Shown here: in pieces, positions 46,783 through 58,542 of the stretch
Position numbering within the stretch: position 1 is the stretch's first letter
How the letters are laid out: every line of letters starts with the position of its first letter
DNA from: Hygrophila difformis
Lineage: Eukaryota > Streptophyta > Magnoliopsida > Lamiales > Acanthaceae
Direction: 5' to 3'
DNA: 64,000 bases
NCBI GenBank assembly: GCA_030278955.1
Contig: JAOANR010000002.1
Location: forward strand, 17,285,672-17,349,671
The notes under the pieces: generated by a model
The model's database searches: none
What the model was told of the DNA's origin: nothing
Seen by the model: only the letters and a program-made list of their open reading frames with translations
Position numbers and translations under genes: made by a program

Positions 46783-48300
46783 ATATCAATCTGCTGCACG
46801 AGTTGTAAGTAGGAAAATTGATTGCAGTCCAAGGGAAGATGCCTTCTAGCCAATGCAACACTTTTCTTTAATATCAATCTCCATGTAATCTGCATGCATT
46901 CAAGACCAATGCAACAATGTATCAAGAAATAGAGCTCCAAATCAAAATTGAACAAAAAGAACCAATTGCCAAAGGAGTCACAACCATCCAACAAACATAG
47001 CTCCATGGAAAAATATAATAATCGTCTCTTACCGAGTAATTTATCTCCCTGCCCTTCTCCACGGCACTCAGGAGAAACAGCAAGAGCAGCTATCTCTTCA
47101 CACTTATCCTCAAAGAAAGGGAAAAGAGCTCCAAAAGCAATAATATGACCTTCTCTCTCGACAACTATGAAAGAATCCAAAGCTTGAAGTAACTGCACCA
47201 AATGCAACCAGTGGCAAACATTAAAGTAAATAAACAAGGTTTAAATAATGTAAAGATTAAGGTTATGAACCTCTTCCTCTATTCTCTTTATCAATACACC
47301 AGATTGCTCTAAAGGCAACAAAATTTGCTTGATCCCTTCGAGATCTGCAACCCGAGCTGTTCGCATCCCTTCATAAAGATCACTGACATGCATACACACC
47401 ATACAGAAGTAAGTATAACCAACTTAATATTCGAAAACTGTTCGGGTGTTTTTTTTAAAGACATGTGCCTTCTAATCTGGCACCTGCTCTGCTGCTCAGT
47501 TTTATGCTACAAAATTCTAGAGACAGAAATATACCATGATAATAGCTTATATGTGGATTACCTTGCCACCATTGTACCTACTCCATCTCTTTGAAACAAT
47601 TCCTTCAGTAAAACTCCACCAATAGTGCCATTCAGTAGATTACTCTTTGAACACCACCCAGGAAAAATAAAAGAATTAGCCAACCAAAATATTCACCATG
47701 CTTTGGGCAAAAGAGGAAGCAGCAAAGGCAGTGAACCCAAGGGCCAAGGTACACTGCACTAATGCACTCATATTCAAGTTTAGAATGACTCTCAAGCAAG
47801 CCCGGATACAGACATGAGTTAAGATTGGTTAACCTGACTAATTATCAGTCAGACGCGAATTATCTATAAGCTAGAATTTAGCAGTTAGTCAACCAAACAA
47901 TTTTTCAGAAGTAATATATTTTTTTCTGAACTGTGGATACATACTCTGCAAACAAAAGCCGCAGCAGCAAGCTCTGCTAGGTCACCATTTAATCGACTCA
48001 GTTTTTCCTGACCTCCAATGGCGACGCCTTGTTCATGAGACCAAAATCCATTCCCACTGTCAAAGCCAAAGCCATTTTGAAATTTTGGGGCACCAGTCAA
48101 TGCCTTACCATTTAGGAAGGGAGAAACATCATTTGATTCATCATATATGACACAAGCAAGATCGTGAGCAACAGCTTTCACATAGTTGGAAGCTGTTTCA
48201 CTTTGTTCAACTCGTTTATGAATTAACTTGTCTGCATCTTGAAGAGTAAAAAAACGAATAAGCCGCCCACTTTCATCTAGAACTGGACCATCATTGACAC
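46783..48300 (-). pseudogene. NAGS: N-acetylglutamate synthase (NAGS) gene fragment, degenerate
   Basis: Minus-strand exons of the plastid enzyme that makes N-acetylglutamate for arginine synthesis. 47945-48300 holds the end of the amino-acid-kinase-like domain (NDGPVLDESGRLIRF; FNGFGFDSGNGFWSHEQ-like QNGFGFDSGNGFWSHEQGVA). 47562-47658 (GTIGGVLLKELFQRDGVGTM) has lost one base and its acceptor reads TG, not AG. 47271-47382 (GMRTARVADLEGIKQILLPL) and 47033-47192 (FGALFPFFEDKCEEIAALAV; acetyl-CoA loop CRGEGQGDKLL) are clean. The last piece, 46783-46884, keeps LGLQSIFLLTTRAAD but contains a stop and a collapsed intron. The C-terminal end and most of the kinase-like domain are missing. Non-functional. 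Confidence 0.8.
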
Positions 48301-49909
48301 AAAGAAGTTTTCAGAATTTACCATACAAATAGCAGATATCATTAATTCATAATGGTTGTTTACAGACTTGCTAGAATAGCAAAAGCTGATCCTGTAGGCA
48401 AAGTAATTCAATTTCCAGTTTACATGAATTATTCAAATAGTCAGCCTTAAAAGAGTACCTGTGACCATGGATCAAACCTAAGATGAAACCCATGATCAGA
48501 TAAGCAAGAACATCATATCAACCAAAACATTTATATAAATTCATGATATAAAGATTTGGCAAGAATCAGCAATTGAAAAAATCATTTCAAAGTAATAAAT
48601 GGTTGCATTCACAGTCTCAACAGACATGTTGTAGGAATTAGGAAATAGCATTACGAAGCAGTCAAACAAACGTGACAATATGATTGCAACCAATGATATC
48701 AATACGTACAAGGGGGGGGGGGGGGGGGATACTGCATAGGACTGACAAACATAAATGCAGCCAATTGGAACTATTCAACATTCCAATCGAACAAAATTAG
48801 TTAAGACTGACAACTCTATCCACAATATTAGGTGAAGAACAAATGGCGGTGTGCATATTTAAGTTATCATTGGTTGCACCATTGGGAGAAACACATGTAA
48901 GTATGTAACATACACCTTGTTTCCTGATTCCTTGGAGAAAATATTCCCATTATTTAAGTTATCCTGCAACTAAAAGTAATATAATGAGTGCTGATATTAG
49001 CAGACTGCGAAAGAAAAGAACAAATGAAAATTACACAGGTAACAATATGAGGGCACTCGAGTACCAAAAAGGCCCAAGAAAGTTACAGAACAATGCATGA
49101 ATAAAGAAAAAAAATATAGAATACCTGTGAGATATCGTGCTCATAAGCAAAAATATTTACAGGACCCAAACTTTGATGCTTCTTTTCCAAAACTTCTTCT
49201 TACCCATCTTGCTCTTCTGTTTATATTCTGGATTTCCTCATACGTATAAAACCCAGCAGCAGAAGTCAATATCAAGCTCGAATTGCAATTTCGTGGTTTG
49301 GTTTCATCTTATTTAAATTTTAAACCATAAAGAGGTGCTGAATCATGCATCGAAGTCCATGGACCATGAACTTCACGTAAAAATAAAACCAATCTATCTC
49401 TTAAATCTATGCAATTTATCAAACACTTCATGGGCAAAGGTAGGGCAGCATAGAATTATGTTGAAATACAATTTCATAAATCGGACATCAAACTAAAGTA
49501 ATGAAAGGTGGCCAGAGCATTAGAATTTTCTAGTTGCAGATTAGGCAATCTTGGAAATTATAGCAAACAAATAACAATAAAGGAATCGAACTGGTTTCCC
49601 CATCCGGAAACAAATTAAGCAATACAAAAGCTAGTCCAATACAAAAACGGGTTATTCGACTCTTCCAGGAAGAACAAAACTGTAAGCGTAAAAGTTTAAC
49701 TCTTGAATAAGGAATTGAAATCTTAATTACAGATGCCATAAAATCCACTCCACAGAAATTCCCAGACACACAATGACAACAGCCATTACTTACATGTGAA
49801 GGCGAGAATGCCCTAGGGTAGCGGCATGTGCATACGCGCAGTGGCGTCGCAGCGCAGATAGGACAAAGCAAGCCAAGGGGGAAGCGGCGACGGAGCGCCG
49901 ATCGACGAG
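48301..49909 (-). other. Remaining NAGS-side introns and unassigned sequence
   Basis: The family's kinase-domain exons expected here were not found. A possible exon-like stretch at about 49140-49215 (LGPVNIFAYEHDISQ before a donor-like GTATTC) is not recognised. It contains a 17-bp G-run at 48712-48728. Confidence 0.35.
48712..48728 (+). repeat. Poly-G run of 17
   Basis: An uninterrupted 17-base G homopolymer, rare in AT-rich plant DNA. Its exact length is uncertain in any assembly, and it could form quadruplex-like structures. Confidence 0.8.
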
Positions 49910-50140
49910 TTAGGGACAGAGGTCCGGCACGGTGCGCAGGGTGCGTAGGGGACGGTCAGGGACAGGCAGGCGCCGAAGGGGTGGGAAGATGATTGGATCG
50001 AACGGGGTGGCGGCGGAGGCGATTAGGGGCGATCGACGAAGGACTGACGGAACGGAGCCGACACAACGATTAGGGGTACGAAGATTGAAGAGGAAAGTCG
50101 AGAAGAAAGATTGACAAATCGGGGAACTCGATGAAACCAA
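49910..50140 (-). pseudogene. Possible transit-peptide exon
   Basis: The frame starts MVSSSSPICQSFFSTFLF and is rich in Ser, Arg and Pro with almost no acidic residues (RTPNRCVGSVPSVLRRSPL), like a plastid transit peptide. It lies upstream, on the same strand as the NAGS fragment, and could be its original first exon. Plant NAGS transit sequences are poorly conserved, so this rests on position and composition. Confidence 0.4.
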
Positions 50141-51585
50141 TGGTCAGGATTTCTATTCAATTCCAATTTCTAATTAACGGACTAAAATCAATTGAAAGAT
50201 GAAAGGCCACAATTGAAATTGAATTATGATCTAACGATGAGAATTGAAATTGGATGTGGAAGGATTTGGTTTTTGGCACTTATAAGATAGAGAGAGATAT
50301 CTATGTATTAAATAAATATCTTCACACACAAACTTTCCCACCGAAACTTCATTCCCTCTCACAAAAATTCATTTTCAACACTCTCTCAGACACATTCCAT
50401 TATTTTCAAAATTAACAATTTAAATTATTAAATTATTTCTATTTATAAATGTCTAATTAAATACACTTATTTGAATTTTCCTATAAATACCTCCCATCAC
50501 CCTCATTCATTTCATCATTTATCTCTCTATCTCTTACAAATCTCATAGTTTAATATTTCTTTTGTTCCTTTAGATCTTTTTTAATCTTTCTCTCTAATCT
50601 AATGTTTGTTCATCTTTTATTTTTTATAGCATATCCATGATTGACTTATTGAATCGATAATGAACATATTTGTAACATTTCATACGGATATTTATTTTTT
50701 GTATTTTAGATTTTATTCATCTAACAAGCCTTTTCAACCGCTTCCTCAGGGAAAAAAAATATCTTCCATCTAGCACATGTTCGTTTGTGAAAGATTCTCT
50801 TCATACAAAAAGTAATGGGGACGACTCAGGGAAGCCGGAAGATTCAAAGGAGAGTGCATAAAAGAATTCTACACGAGAGAAATTGCTGAAATGGATCTTC
50901 TTCCTGTTTGGTTTCTTTTAGTCATGACATGTATAGTGGTGAATGTTATATAAATATATTCTAATTTTTTCATTTTAGAGATTATTGATTTTGGTATAAA
51001 GAGGAGTTAGAAAAATATTCCATGTATAATTGATTGGAGTATATTCACTGAAGAATCTGTGCATTCGGAGATGTTTCCACTTTGTTTCTTTATTTTTTCT
51101 TATTGTTAATAGATTACTGCATTTTTATATTATGTCTTTTGATTACAAATTTTTATATATATATATATATATATTTTTTTCATGATTTAAGTTTAATATA
51201 GTGTGTATCCGATGCAATTTAGGGAAATTGGAAATTGCATAAATATATTATATCTTTAATTTTTTTTTGGGAGAATTGTGAATATGAATCCAATAAATTA
51301 AATACTTATCATCAATAATTTGTTAATTTTTAATTAAATGGGAATAATAGTATTATTTGGGAAATACATAATGATTTACCTTAGTTTTCTTCTCCCAATT
51401 CTTTATTTAGTATAAAATATATTAACTCATTTGTTGAATAATACCAAAATCCCTTCAATGAAATGAAAGGAATATAACTTATGAAATGATTATCTGAATG
51501 AAATGAAATTATGAATAATCCTAAAAAGGTAAATTAATTATATTTTCAATTAATTCCTTCAATGATTGATTACCCTTCACTGAAA
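50141..51585. other. AT-rich repeat DNA
   Basis: It includes CCTATAAATACC at about 50490 and a TA run near 51158-51178, in an order similar to 16.7-17.4 kb, so a shared Helitron-like repeat is likely. No genes are seen. Confidence 0.35.
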
Positions 51586-51598
51586 TGATCAATAATCC

Positions 51599-53448
51599 TG
51601 GCTGGGTGGTCGGCTACGTTACTAAACCGGGCGGGTAGGGTCAGGCTTGCGCGAGCTGTACTGACGGCTGTGCCCGCATATGCCATGCAAGTGCATATGT
51701 TACCAACTTCTATTTGTAACAAGATCGATCAAAAAATCCGAAGATGGATTTGGAAAGGCACGACTGGTAAGGGGCTCCATTTGGTGGCTTGGCAAACAGT
51801 GACGCGGCCTAGAAAGGAGGGGGGTTTGGGTTTGAGAACGGCCAGTCATATGAATAAGGCGCTGCTGGGGAAGCTGCTGGGTGATTACTTGATGGATGAC
51901 AATAAATTGTGGGTGAGGTGGTTGAAGGCGAGATATGGCAGGGGGCGGGATGGTTTCCCAGAACCACGTGCGGCTGCAACTCGGACATGGCGCACCTTGG
52001 TTAAGCTCACTAATATTTTTAGGGAAGGATTTGGTGTGAGGGTTGGTCGGGGTGATAGTTCGTTTTGGTACTCCCCATGGCTAAATGGCAAATGCTTGGA
52101 GCCACTGGTACCTTATGTACATTATAACGATGTGGAGTTGAGGATTAGAGATATGATCGGTGATGGAGCATGGTCCTTGGAAAAGTTATACACATGGTTA
52201 CCAGATGAAGTTCGAGCTATAGTGGCGTATTCGAGGTGTCCCTTGTTAACGGAGGAGGCGAGGGATATTATGCATTGGCGATTGGAGGCGTCGGGTAGGT
52301 ATAGCGTTCGGTCCGGATATAACTTGATCCGGGAGGTGGGGGCTGCCGAGAGTGGGTGGATGTGGATGTGGGAAAAGGCGATTCCGGAGAAAATTGGTCA
52401 TATCTTTTGGCTCATTGGCCATGGTTCTCTGGCTACCAACGAAGTCCGGCATCATAGGGGCGTGGCCGCATCCCCCTTATGCATGATATGTGGGACGGAG
52501 GTAGAAGACTGGAAGCATTTGTTGTTTGAGTGCGGTTGGGTGAATCAAGTTTGGAGGGCCTTGGGCGTTAGGGAGGTGTTGGAGATCCCGAATGTGACTG
52601 CGCCTAACACCAGACATTAGCTTCAGTATGTTTATAAGATGAGGAAGCATTTGTTCGTTGCGGGGGTCTGGATTGTCTGGTTGGAACGAAATCAGAGGGT
52701 GTTCCGAGGGGTGGCTACTTCAACACGGGGCATCCTGCGGAAGATTTATTTCCTTCGCCATACGCTGGATCGAACTGAAGGCGTGGAGAGGAGTGTGCAG
52801 GGAGCGGCAAGGCTTTTGCGCTGGATGGAGGGAGTTGCGGAAGGGGTGGTGGTTCATACGGATGGAAGTGAGGTGGAGGAAGGTGGGAGGAGTGGGTTCG
52901 CAGCGGTCTGTCGCTCGTTGTCAGGCGAGTGGAAGAGGGCGGTTGGAGGTCAACTTGGCCGGCGGGGGATTCTGGAGGTGGAAGTTTTTGGTATCTTCCA
53001 AGGATTGAGGTTGGCGGCAACATTACATGAGCGGAAGGTCACCATTTTTTCGGATTCATTGGAGGCTTGCTCGCTGGTGGCTAGGTTGAAGGGGCAACAT
53101 CATATGTTATGGCCTTTGATCAAAGCTATTAGGGACTTGTCTAAGTCCTTCGACACCTGTTCTATACATCATGTGTATAGGGAGGGAAATCGGGTGGCCG
53201 ACGCGCTCGCTAAGTTGGCTTGTAGCGAGGAAGCTTTCTTCACGACATGGGTTTTTCCGCCGGATCGGGTTATCCAGTTGCTTCATGATGACAGCGCAGG
53301 GAATGGAGTTATGCGACAAGTGTAGTCACCTTCGATCGTTGCTTTTCTTTCTTTTATTTAGTTCGGTTAGATTTGCTTGTTTTTATTTTTATTTTTTCCT
53401 TTCCTTTTAGCAGCCGATGAGGCATTGTTCACCAAAAAAAAAAAAAAC
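51599..53448 (+). mobile_element. L1-type LINE, 5'-truncated
   Basis: It is flanked by the 13-bp direct repeat TGATCAATAATCC (51586-51598 and 53449-53461) and ends in a poly(A) run (53434-53447). It begins inside ORF2: the frame opens at the insertion edge with RLARAVLTAVPAYAMQ, the end of the reverse-transcriptase region, and continues to RNase H. 5' truncation with target duplication is typical of target-primed reverse transcription. Confidence 0.92.
51601..53325 (+). pseudogene. LINE ORF2 C-terminus: zf-RVT and RNase H domains
   Basis: One frame runs the whole insert, broken only by a TAG at 52618-52620 (after NVTAPNTRH). Before the stop: the thumb/connection region, then a zinc-binding reverse-transcriptase domain with CMICGTEVEDWKHLLFECGW (C-x2-C...H...C pattern). 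After the stop: an RNase H domain with the four acidic positions visible in HTDGSEVEEGG, EVEVFGIFQGL, FSDSLEA and RVADALAKLA. It ends RQV at 53325. No reverse-transcriptase core is present, so the copy is dead. Confidence 0.85.
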
Positions 53449-53542
53449 TGATCAATAATCCCTTCACTGATTATCCGCAATAACATTAATTATATTCTCA
53501 ATTAATGAATTTGTCAATGGAAATAGCTAAATTATGACAATT

Positions 53543-53720
53543 TTTGGCGTGTACCGGGTATCCCGAGGCCACATTGGGCCCAAGACTAATCCCTCGAGGA
53601 TCTGGTGGGCATTGAAGGGTTGTCTCTCCCAAAGCAGAATTCTGCATACACAAAGGCTCGAACTCGAGGCTTTTGCTTAAGCTTCCAGAGCCTCATACCA
53701 CTCAGGCCAACTGCGTTTGG
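53543..53720 (-). mobile_element. SINE (family 2) with target duplication
   Basis: It is flanked by the 19-bp repeat TAGCTAAATTATGACAATT (53524-53542 and 53721-53739). The reverse strand shows an A-box-like TGGCCTGAGTGG and a B-box-like CGAGTTCGAGC, and the body matches the SINE in Helitrons 1 and 2. Confidence 0.85.
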
Positions 53721-53739
53721 TAGCTAAATTATGACAATT

Positions 53740-54967
53740 GATTCATTATCCGAATAAATTAGATATTTTTTATGGTTATTATACCTTAATATAGATTGAT
53801 ATTTCATATGCAGATATAAGGTAATTAAGATTTTCTATAATAATAAATCCCAGTAACAAATAAATTAATATATTTCATACTAAATAAAGAATTGGAAAAA
53901 ATAACAAATTTAAACCATCATCAATTCCCCAACCTAATACTATCATTCTCATTTAATTTCGAATCAACAAATTGATTAACGATAAATATTTAATTATGGG
54001 ATTATATTATCAATTTCACAAAAAGGAAAGGTTGAATATAACTAATGAAATAATTTTGGAAAGAGCAAAGAATGATTATAAAAGGGGAACAATCAATCGA
54101 AATAAGTAAATTATTTCATAAAGGATATTAGTTAATAATTAATAAATTATAATGAGAATTAAATTGATAATGAAATTAAATTGGTAATTTTATAGCGTGT
54201 GAGATAAGTTCGAATTTGGAAGTGATTGTGAGGGATAATTGGTAAGTTAACAATTAACTATAATATAGATACTATATTTTTTATTCCATTATATTTAACT
54301 CATATAATAGGAAGTATTTGTGTAATTATTTAAGGTATAAACGGCTTAATGCATATTATAGGCAATAATCATGATATTATATTTTTATTCAATTGTATTT
54401 AATCCATATTATAGGCAGTTATCCATTATGATATATTTTTTATTCCATTATGTTTAGCCCATATTATATGCAATAATACATAAAGAATAATTCTTTATTG
54501 AGAAAAATAATATAGAAAGGTCATATATAAATCAATATTGAAAACTTAATAAAACATGTTCTTCTTTATACATATTTATTTCCTCACTAATTATTCTTTT
54601 AATTCTTTAGAATCATGTCATCCTTCAAAAATATTTTATTCCCTAATACTCTTATTTAGACAGGAAAGTTTTCTTAACCACTTGCCTTACCAAACATATA
54701 TCATCTCTATATATTTGTATCTATGTATTGACTTAAAATTGTATCGTGTATTTTCCCACCTAAAACACTTACCTAATTTTCTAATGATTATAAAAAAAAA
54801 TGAAATGATCCATGGAAATAAGTAAATAATGTCATAAAGGATAATTAGTGTAATAATTAATAATTAATAATGAGAATTAAATTGATAATGAAATTAATTG
54901 GTAATTTTTAGTGTGTGAGATAGGTTGGAATCTGGAAGAGATTGTGAGTGAGAAATGATAAGTGTAA

Positions 54968-54999
<32 letters not shown>

Positions 55000-55060
55000 C
55001 TATATTATGAGTTAAAACAAAAATAGAAATGTACATTTTGTTGGCATATTCTATGTTAAT
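53740..55060. other. AT-rich sequence with an internal repeat
   Basis: The block 'attaaattgataatgaaatta...gtgtgagatag' occurs twice (about 54155-54250 and 54870-54960), with TA microsatellite at 54970-55000. 'Gcatattataggcaata' motifs repeat near 54350-54470. No genes are seen. Confidence 0.35.
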
Positions 55061-55695
55061 ACTTTAAACTGCACACATCCGGGGGTCGAAAGCCCCGGAT
55101 AGCTTTGAACTGCATGCATCCGGCGGAGGTGGTCCGACCCAGTACACAGATCCACCCTGTAACAGTGGTATACCAAAAATTCATAGGATTTATTGCAGAA
55201 ATTAAATAAGCACAATAAAATGGCATACCAATTATCCAGAAAAAATAGTAGGGAGCAATAAGCATAAATTTAAAAGTAATAAAACAGTTTTTAAATTATG
55301 CTTAAGCTAAATAAATTTGGGCTTAGCTCCAAAGAGTAAAAATCTACTTAGGGTCACCGTAGACGGGATGGATTCAACACACGCGTAGGCTACGAGAAGA
55401 TATCCCTTTACAACTATTTGGCTAGCAATATTTCAATGACTCAGCATACTATGATGGTATTTTAACATAATATAATAACTAAAATTTTACAACTAATAAA
55501 TCTTACCTGAACACTTTACGCTTTTATGGGACTAGTTATCGTAACTTCAATCGGGCTCCTAAAATCTCTTTATGGAACTAGTAGAAAATGGGAGGAGAAA
55601 TAGAAATAAAATCGGAGAAACAGCAAGTGAAGAAAGAAAAGAAGGAAGAAAGAAAGGCAGGATTGGGCGTGGGTTGCAGTGGGAAGTAGGGTTGG
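55061..55695. repeat. Unclassified repeat, target of LTR array C
   Basis: Moderately GC-containing sequence with a palindromic CCGGGGGTCGAAAGCCCCGG at 55079-55098 and CATCCGG repeats. Style and CATCATAGTATGCTGAGTC motif (reverse strand) resemble LTR sequence, but no partner LTR is in the window. Confidence 0.35.
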
Positions 55696-56420
55696 TGTAA
55701 CACCTCGGTTTTTGATAACCCAGGTCGGAATGTCACCGCCACACCTCCCTAGCAAGACACGACCTCTTCGAGCTTGCTAGAGAGATGCAAGGCTATGGTT
55801 TTTCAGAATTTAAAACATTTCAAACAACTCATTCAATAATAGATAGTAAAAATAATTACATAGTATTATCTAAGTTGCAGCGGAATGTAATATTTAAATA
55901 TAGCAGCGAAATTTAAATTGGGCCAACACGGCCAAAACACGAGTTAAACAGGCCCGTTATGCAAGTCATGTAGCTAAACGAAATTAAACAAATAGTGTTT
56001 CCCCAAACAATCCCATGCATGCATATGATGATGCATATTCTTCATACTCTGTAAAAAAAGAAAACAACGGTTATTGTCAGCATAAACATGCTGAGTAAGT
56101 TAACCCCGACATACAATGATGGGGTTTCAAAGCCTTTAATTAATTCATAAAAAGATAATTGAGTGACCTTAAGCAAAATGGTAGACACTATCCAAATTAA
56201 TTCGGCTTAACTAATATAATTTCATTGCATAATCTAAAACAGGGATTCTAAACGGTCATAAACATAACTTCGCAAATAAATAAATAAAGGACATAATTTA
56301 AAAGCTAAATTAAATGAAAAGAACTAATTTCTAATCTTTTAATTCCCCGTTACTTCAAGATTTGGTATTTCAAGATTTCATTCTTCCACTATTGTTCAAT
56401 ATGGTCTACTATAATTCGTT

Positions 56421-56695
56421 CTTGGGGAATCGAACCCGCAAGAGTTTAAACGCATCCTAGGGAATCGATCACATAGGAATTAACACACATCCTGGGGAAT
56501 TGAACCCGCAGGAAGTAGACACACTGGGGAATCGAACCCGCATGAAAACATACGCCTTGGGGAATCGAACCCGCAAGGTAAACATACACCCGGGGGAATT
56601 GAACCCGCAAGGTAAGCACACACACATCATGGGGAATCGAACCCGCATGAAAACATTCACCCTGTGGAATTGAATCCGCAAGATAAGAACAAGTT
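56421..56695 (-). repeat. Tandem array of Pol III B-box/tRNA T-arm-like units (LTR C1)
   Basis: Eight units of roughly 32-38 bp. On the sense (minus) strand each centres on GCGGGTTCGATTCCCC or a close variant. Four units carry exact GGTTCGATTCC, matching the B-box consensus GGTTCGANNCC; others have A for G. GGG and CCC can pair around the 7-base loop TTCGATT, as in a tRNA T-arm. No A-box or cloverleaf accompanies them. Confidence 0.85.
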
Positions 56696-57684
56696 TCGCA
56701 AATTTCACAAAATATACATGGTCGCAGTTCGCGCTTTTTTCATTTAAAAATTCGTCTCCAGGCCAAAAGTTCTGAAATTTGGATAGTAACTCGGCAACAC
56801 AGTAACAAACAAGTTTTATGTTTTAAGTTTTTCAATCCGGGTAAAGGAAACAAGTCAAAAATGTGAATTTGTACCAGAACATGATTATGTCCGAGTTCAG
56901 ATACAGCAGTTTCAAAAATCCAATTTTTAACAAACCAAATGAACTTCAAATTCAACAAAATTTTACAGGAAGATTCATAACACATAGATCTATAAATTTC
57001 GTTTTCAACTCAAGTCCTAATTCGGCCTAGATCTAGTGTCAAAATGGCTAACAAGTTTGAACATCAAATCTGTCTCCGTTTCAGGTTCCGGTTTGGTTGC
57101 AGGTTTGTCCGGGTCCTTTTTTGGGTATCAAATCTTAATGAAAAATTATGAAACTTTTATAGATGGTAGATTTATGTCTTAGAAATGATTGTTCAGTTTT
57201 GAGTTTTCCTGTTTGAAGACTTTTAAGGGTCCGAAAAATTCATTCAAAAATGTTGCACGCGTGTAAATCTCTTGTTGACAGATTTTTATTAAGTTTTTCA
57301 TTAGATCTTATGTTTAGGTTGATTTTAGCCACCAAAACCGTAGTAAGGATTAACTTACAATAAAGATGGTTCTCCAGCTCGTCTAATTCGAAGAAGTGGC
57401 CTCCTCGTTCACCGTTAGACTCCTAGATCCGTCGAAATCTTCGTTCTTGATCCAGATCGGGGTTTAGAAAGGAAGAAGAGGCCAAGTTAGGTTTGTACTC
57501 GAATTCGAATGGAAAGAATTGGACGAAAACCTTACCACACTGTCTACCTGCCCCAGGAGTCTTTGGATTCGCCTGGAAAACGCCTTCCTTCACAGAATTC
57601 TTGTCTCCTTACGTCTTGGGATTAGGGTTTTCGGGTATGTAGAGTTCGAAGATGTTCAAAAGAATGCACGGGCTGTCAAGAGGC

Positions 57685-57693
57685 CTTTTTATA
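57685..57693 (-). promoter_or_regulatory. LTR C1 TATA box
   Basis: TATAAAAAG on the minus strand, in the same context as LTR A. Confidence 0.65.
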
Positions 57694-58228
57694 GACTCAC
57701 AAGATGTAGAGGACGTCCAAGAACAGATTTGGAGTGTCTTGGGCCGAAAGGTGAGCAACCGACGTCGAAAAATCCGGAGTCGGGTGAGCGAATCCCGCAA
57801 CGCCGCAACTGCCGCGACCGGCGCGCCCTTGGCGTGTTCTTCCTCACGGACCACGCAACGACCGCGCCATCCTGGCCTGGACTTCGGTCTGGGCCGGGTC
57901 GTGCGATCCGTCGGGCCTTCTCTTCTCTCTTTCGGACTTCTATCCTTCTATGTTCTTGGGCTTCGATTTTCGGGCTATTCTTGGGCTCCAAATTCCTATC
58001 TTAATTTTATTCGGATCTCAATTTAATTTCGGGTTCGAATTATTGAGTCCATTCATATTGGGTTTTCTTGGAACAATTTATTTAATTAAGTTGTCTTTAA
58101 CTTCACGGGCTCTTGGAACTTTAATTCCTTTTGGAATTAAATTCCATTTCTCATTTTATCTTTCAATTATTTATTTCATTTATTTATTGTATTTATTTAT
58201 TTATGTTACAAAATTCTCGGGTATTACA

Positions 58229-58335
58229 GTTTACCCTCCTTAAGAATCAACTTCGTCCCCGAAGTTGCGCTCCTGATTTCGCGGGTGTTACAGTCTACCC
58301 TCCTTAAGAATCAACTTCGCCCTCGAAGTTGCGTT
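58229..58335 (-). other. Duplicated polypurine-tract modules of element C
   Basis: In sense orientation TTAAGGAGGGTAGAC is followed by TGTAACACCCGCG, then a second CTTCGGGGACGAAG and TTAAGGAGGGTAAAC precedes the true LTR start. The unit is about 72 bp and repeats the tract plus the first bases of an LTR. A third, older purine tract lies near 58523-58536. Confidence 0.75.
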
Positions 58336-58542
58336 TTTATCTTCTCTCGAGCTAAGAACTATGGTCCTTTTGTTTATATTGGTGTTTCTTTATTTTTATA
58401 TTATGACTGAACTCAAAATTAAAATTTCCAAGCTGCCTACATACCCTGTGAAGGGATCAAGCCATAACGTAGTTCAAAACAGTTTGAATTTGTTTATTTT
58501 TTATTGGAATATGCATTGTTGCATCCTCCTCCCCTTAAACTT

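Larger units (their letters stand above)
55696..58228 (-). mobile_element. LTR C1 (3' LTR of minus-strand element C)
   Basis: In minus sense it starts TGTAATACCCGAG and ends GGTGTTACA, homologous to LTR A. TATA box at 57685-57693, GC-rich CGCG island upstream of it (about 57790-57880), and a tandem T-arm-like array at 56421-56695. Confidence 0.88.

Noticed and set aside
46860..46885. A 32-bp mini-intron in the NAGS remnant
   Set aside because: Too short for a plant intron; better explained as an internally deleted intron in a pseudogene.
34842..50340. A giant Helitron carrying TOL, VTI1 and NAGS
   Set aside because: A TC-type start can be seen at 34842, but no matching hairpin plus CTRR end was found on either side of the gene fragments; kept only as a hypothesis.
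56469..56708. Minus-strand frame with repeated MRVRFP peptides
   Set aside because: Translation of the B-box-like tandem array, not a protein gene.
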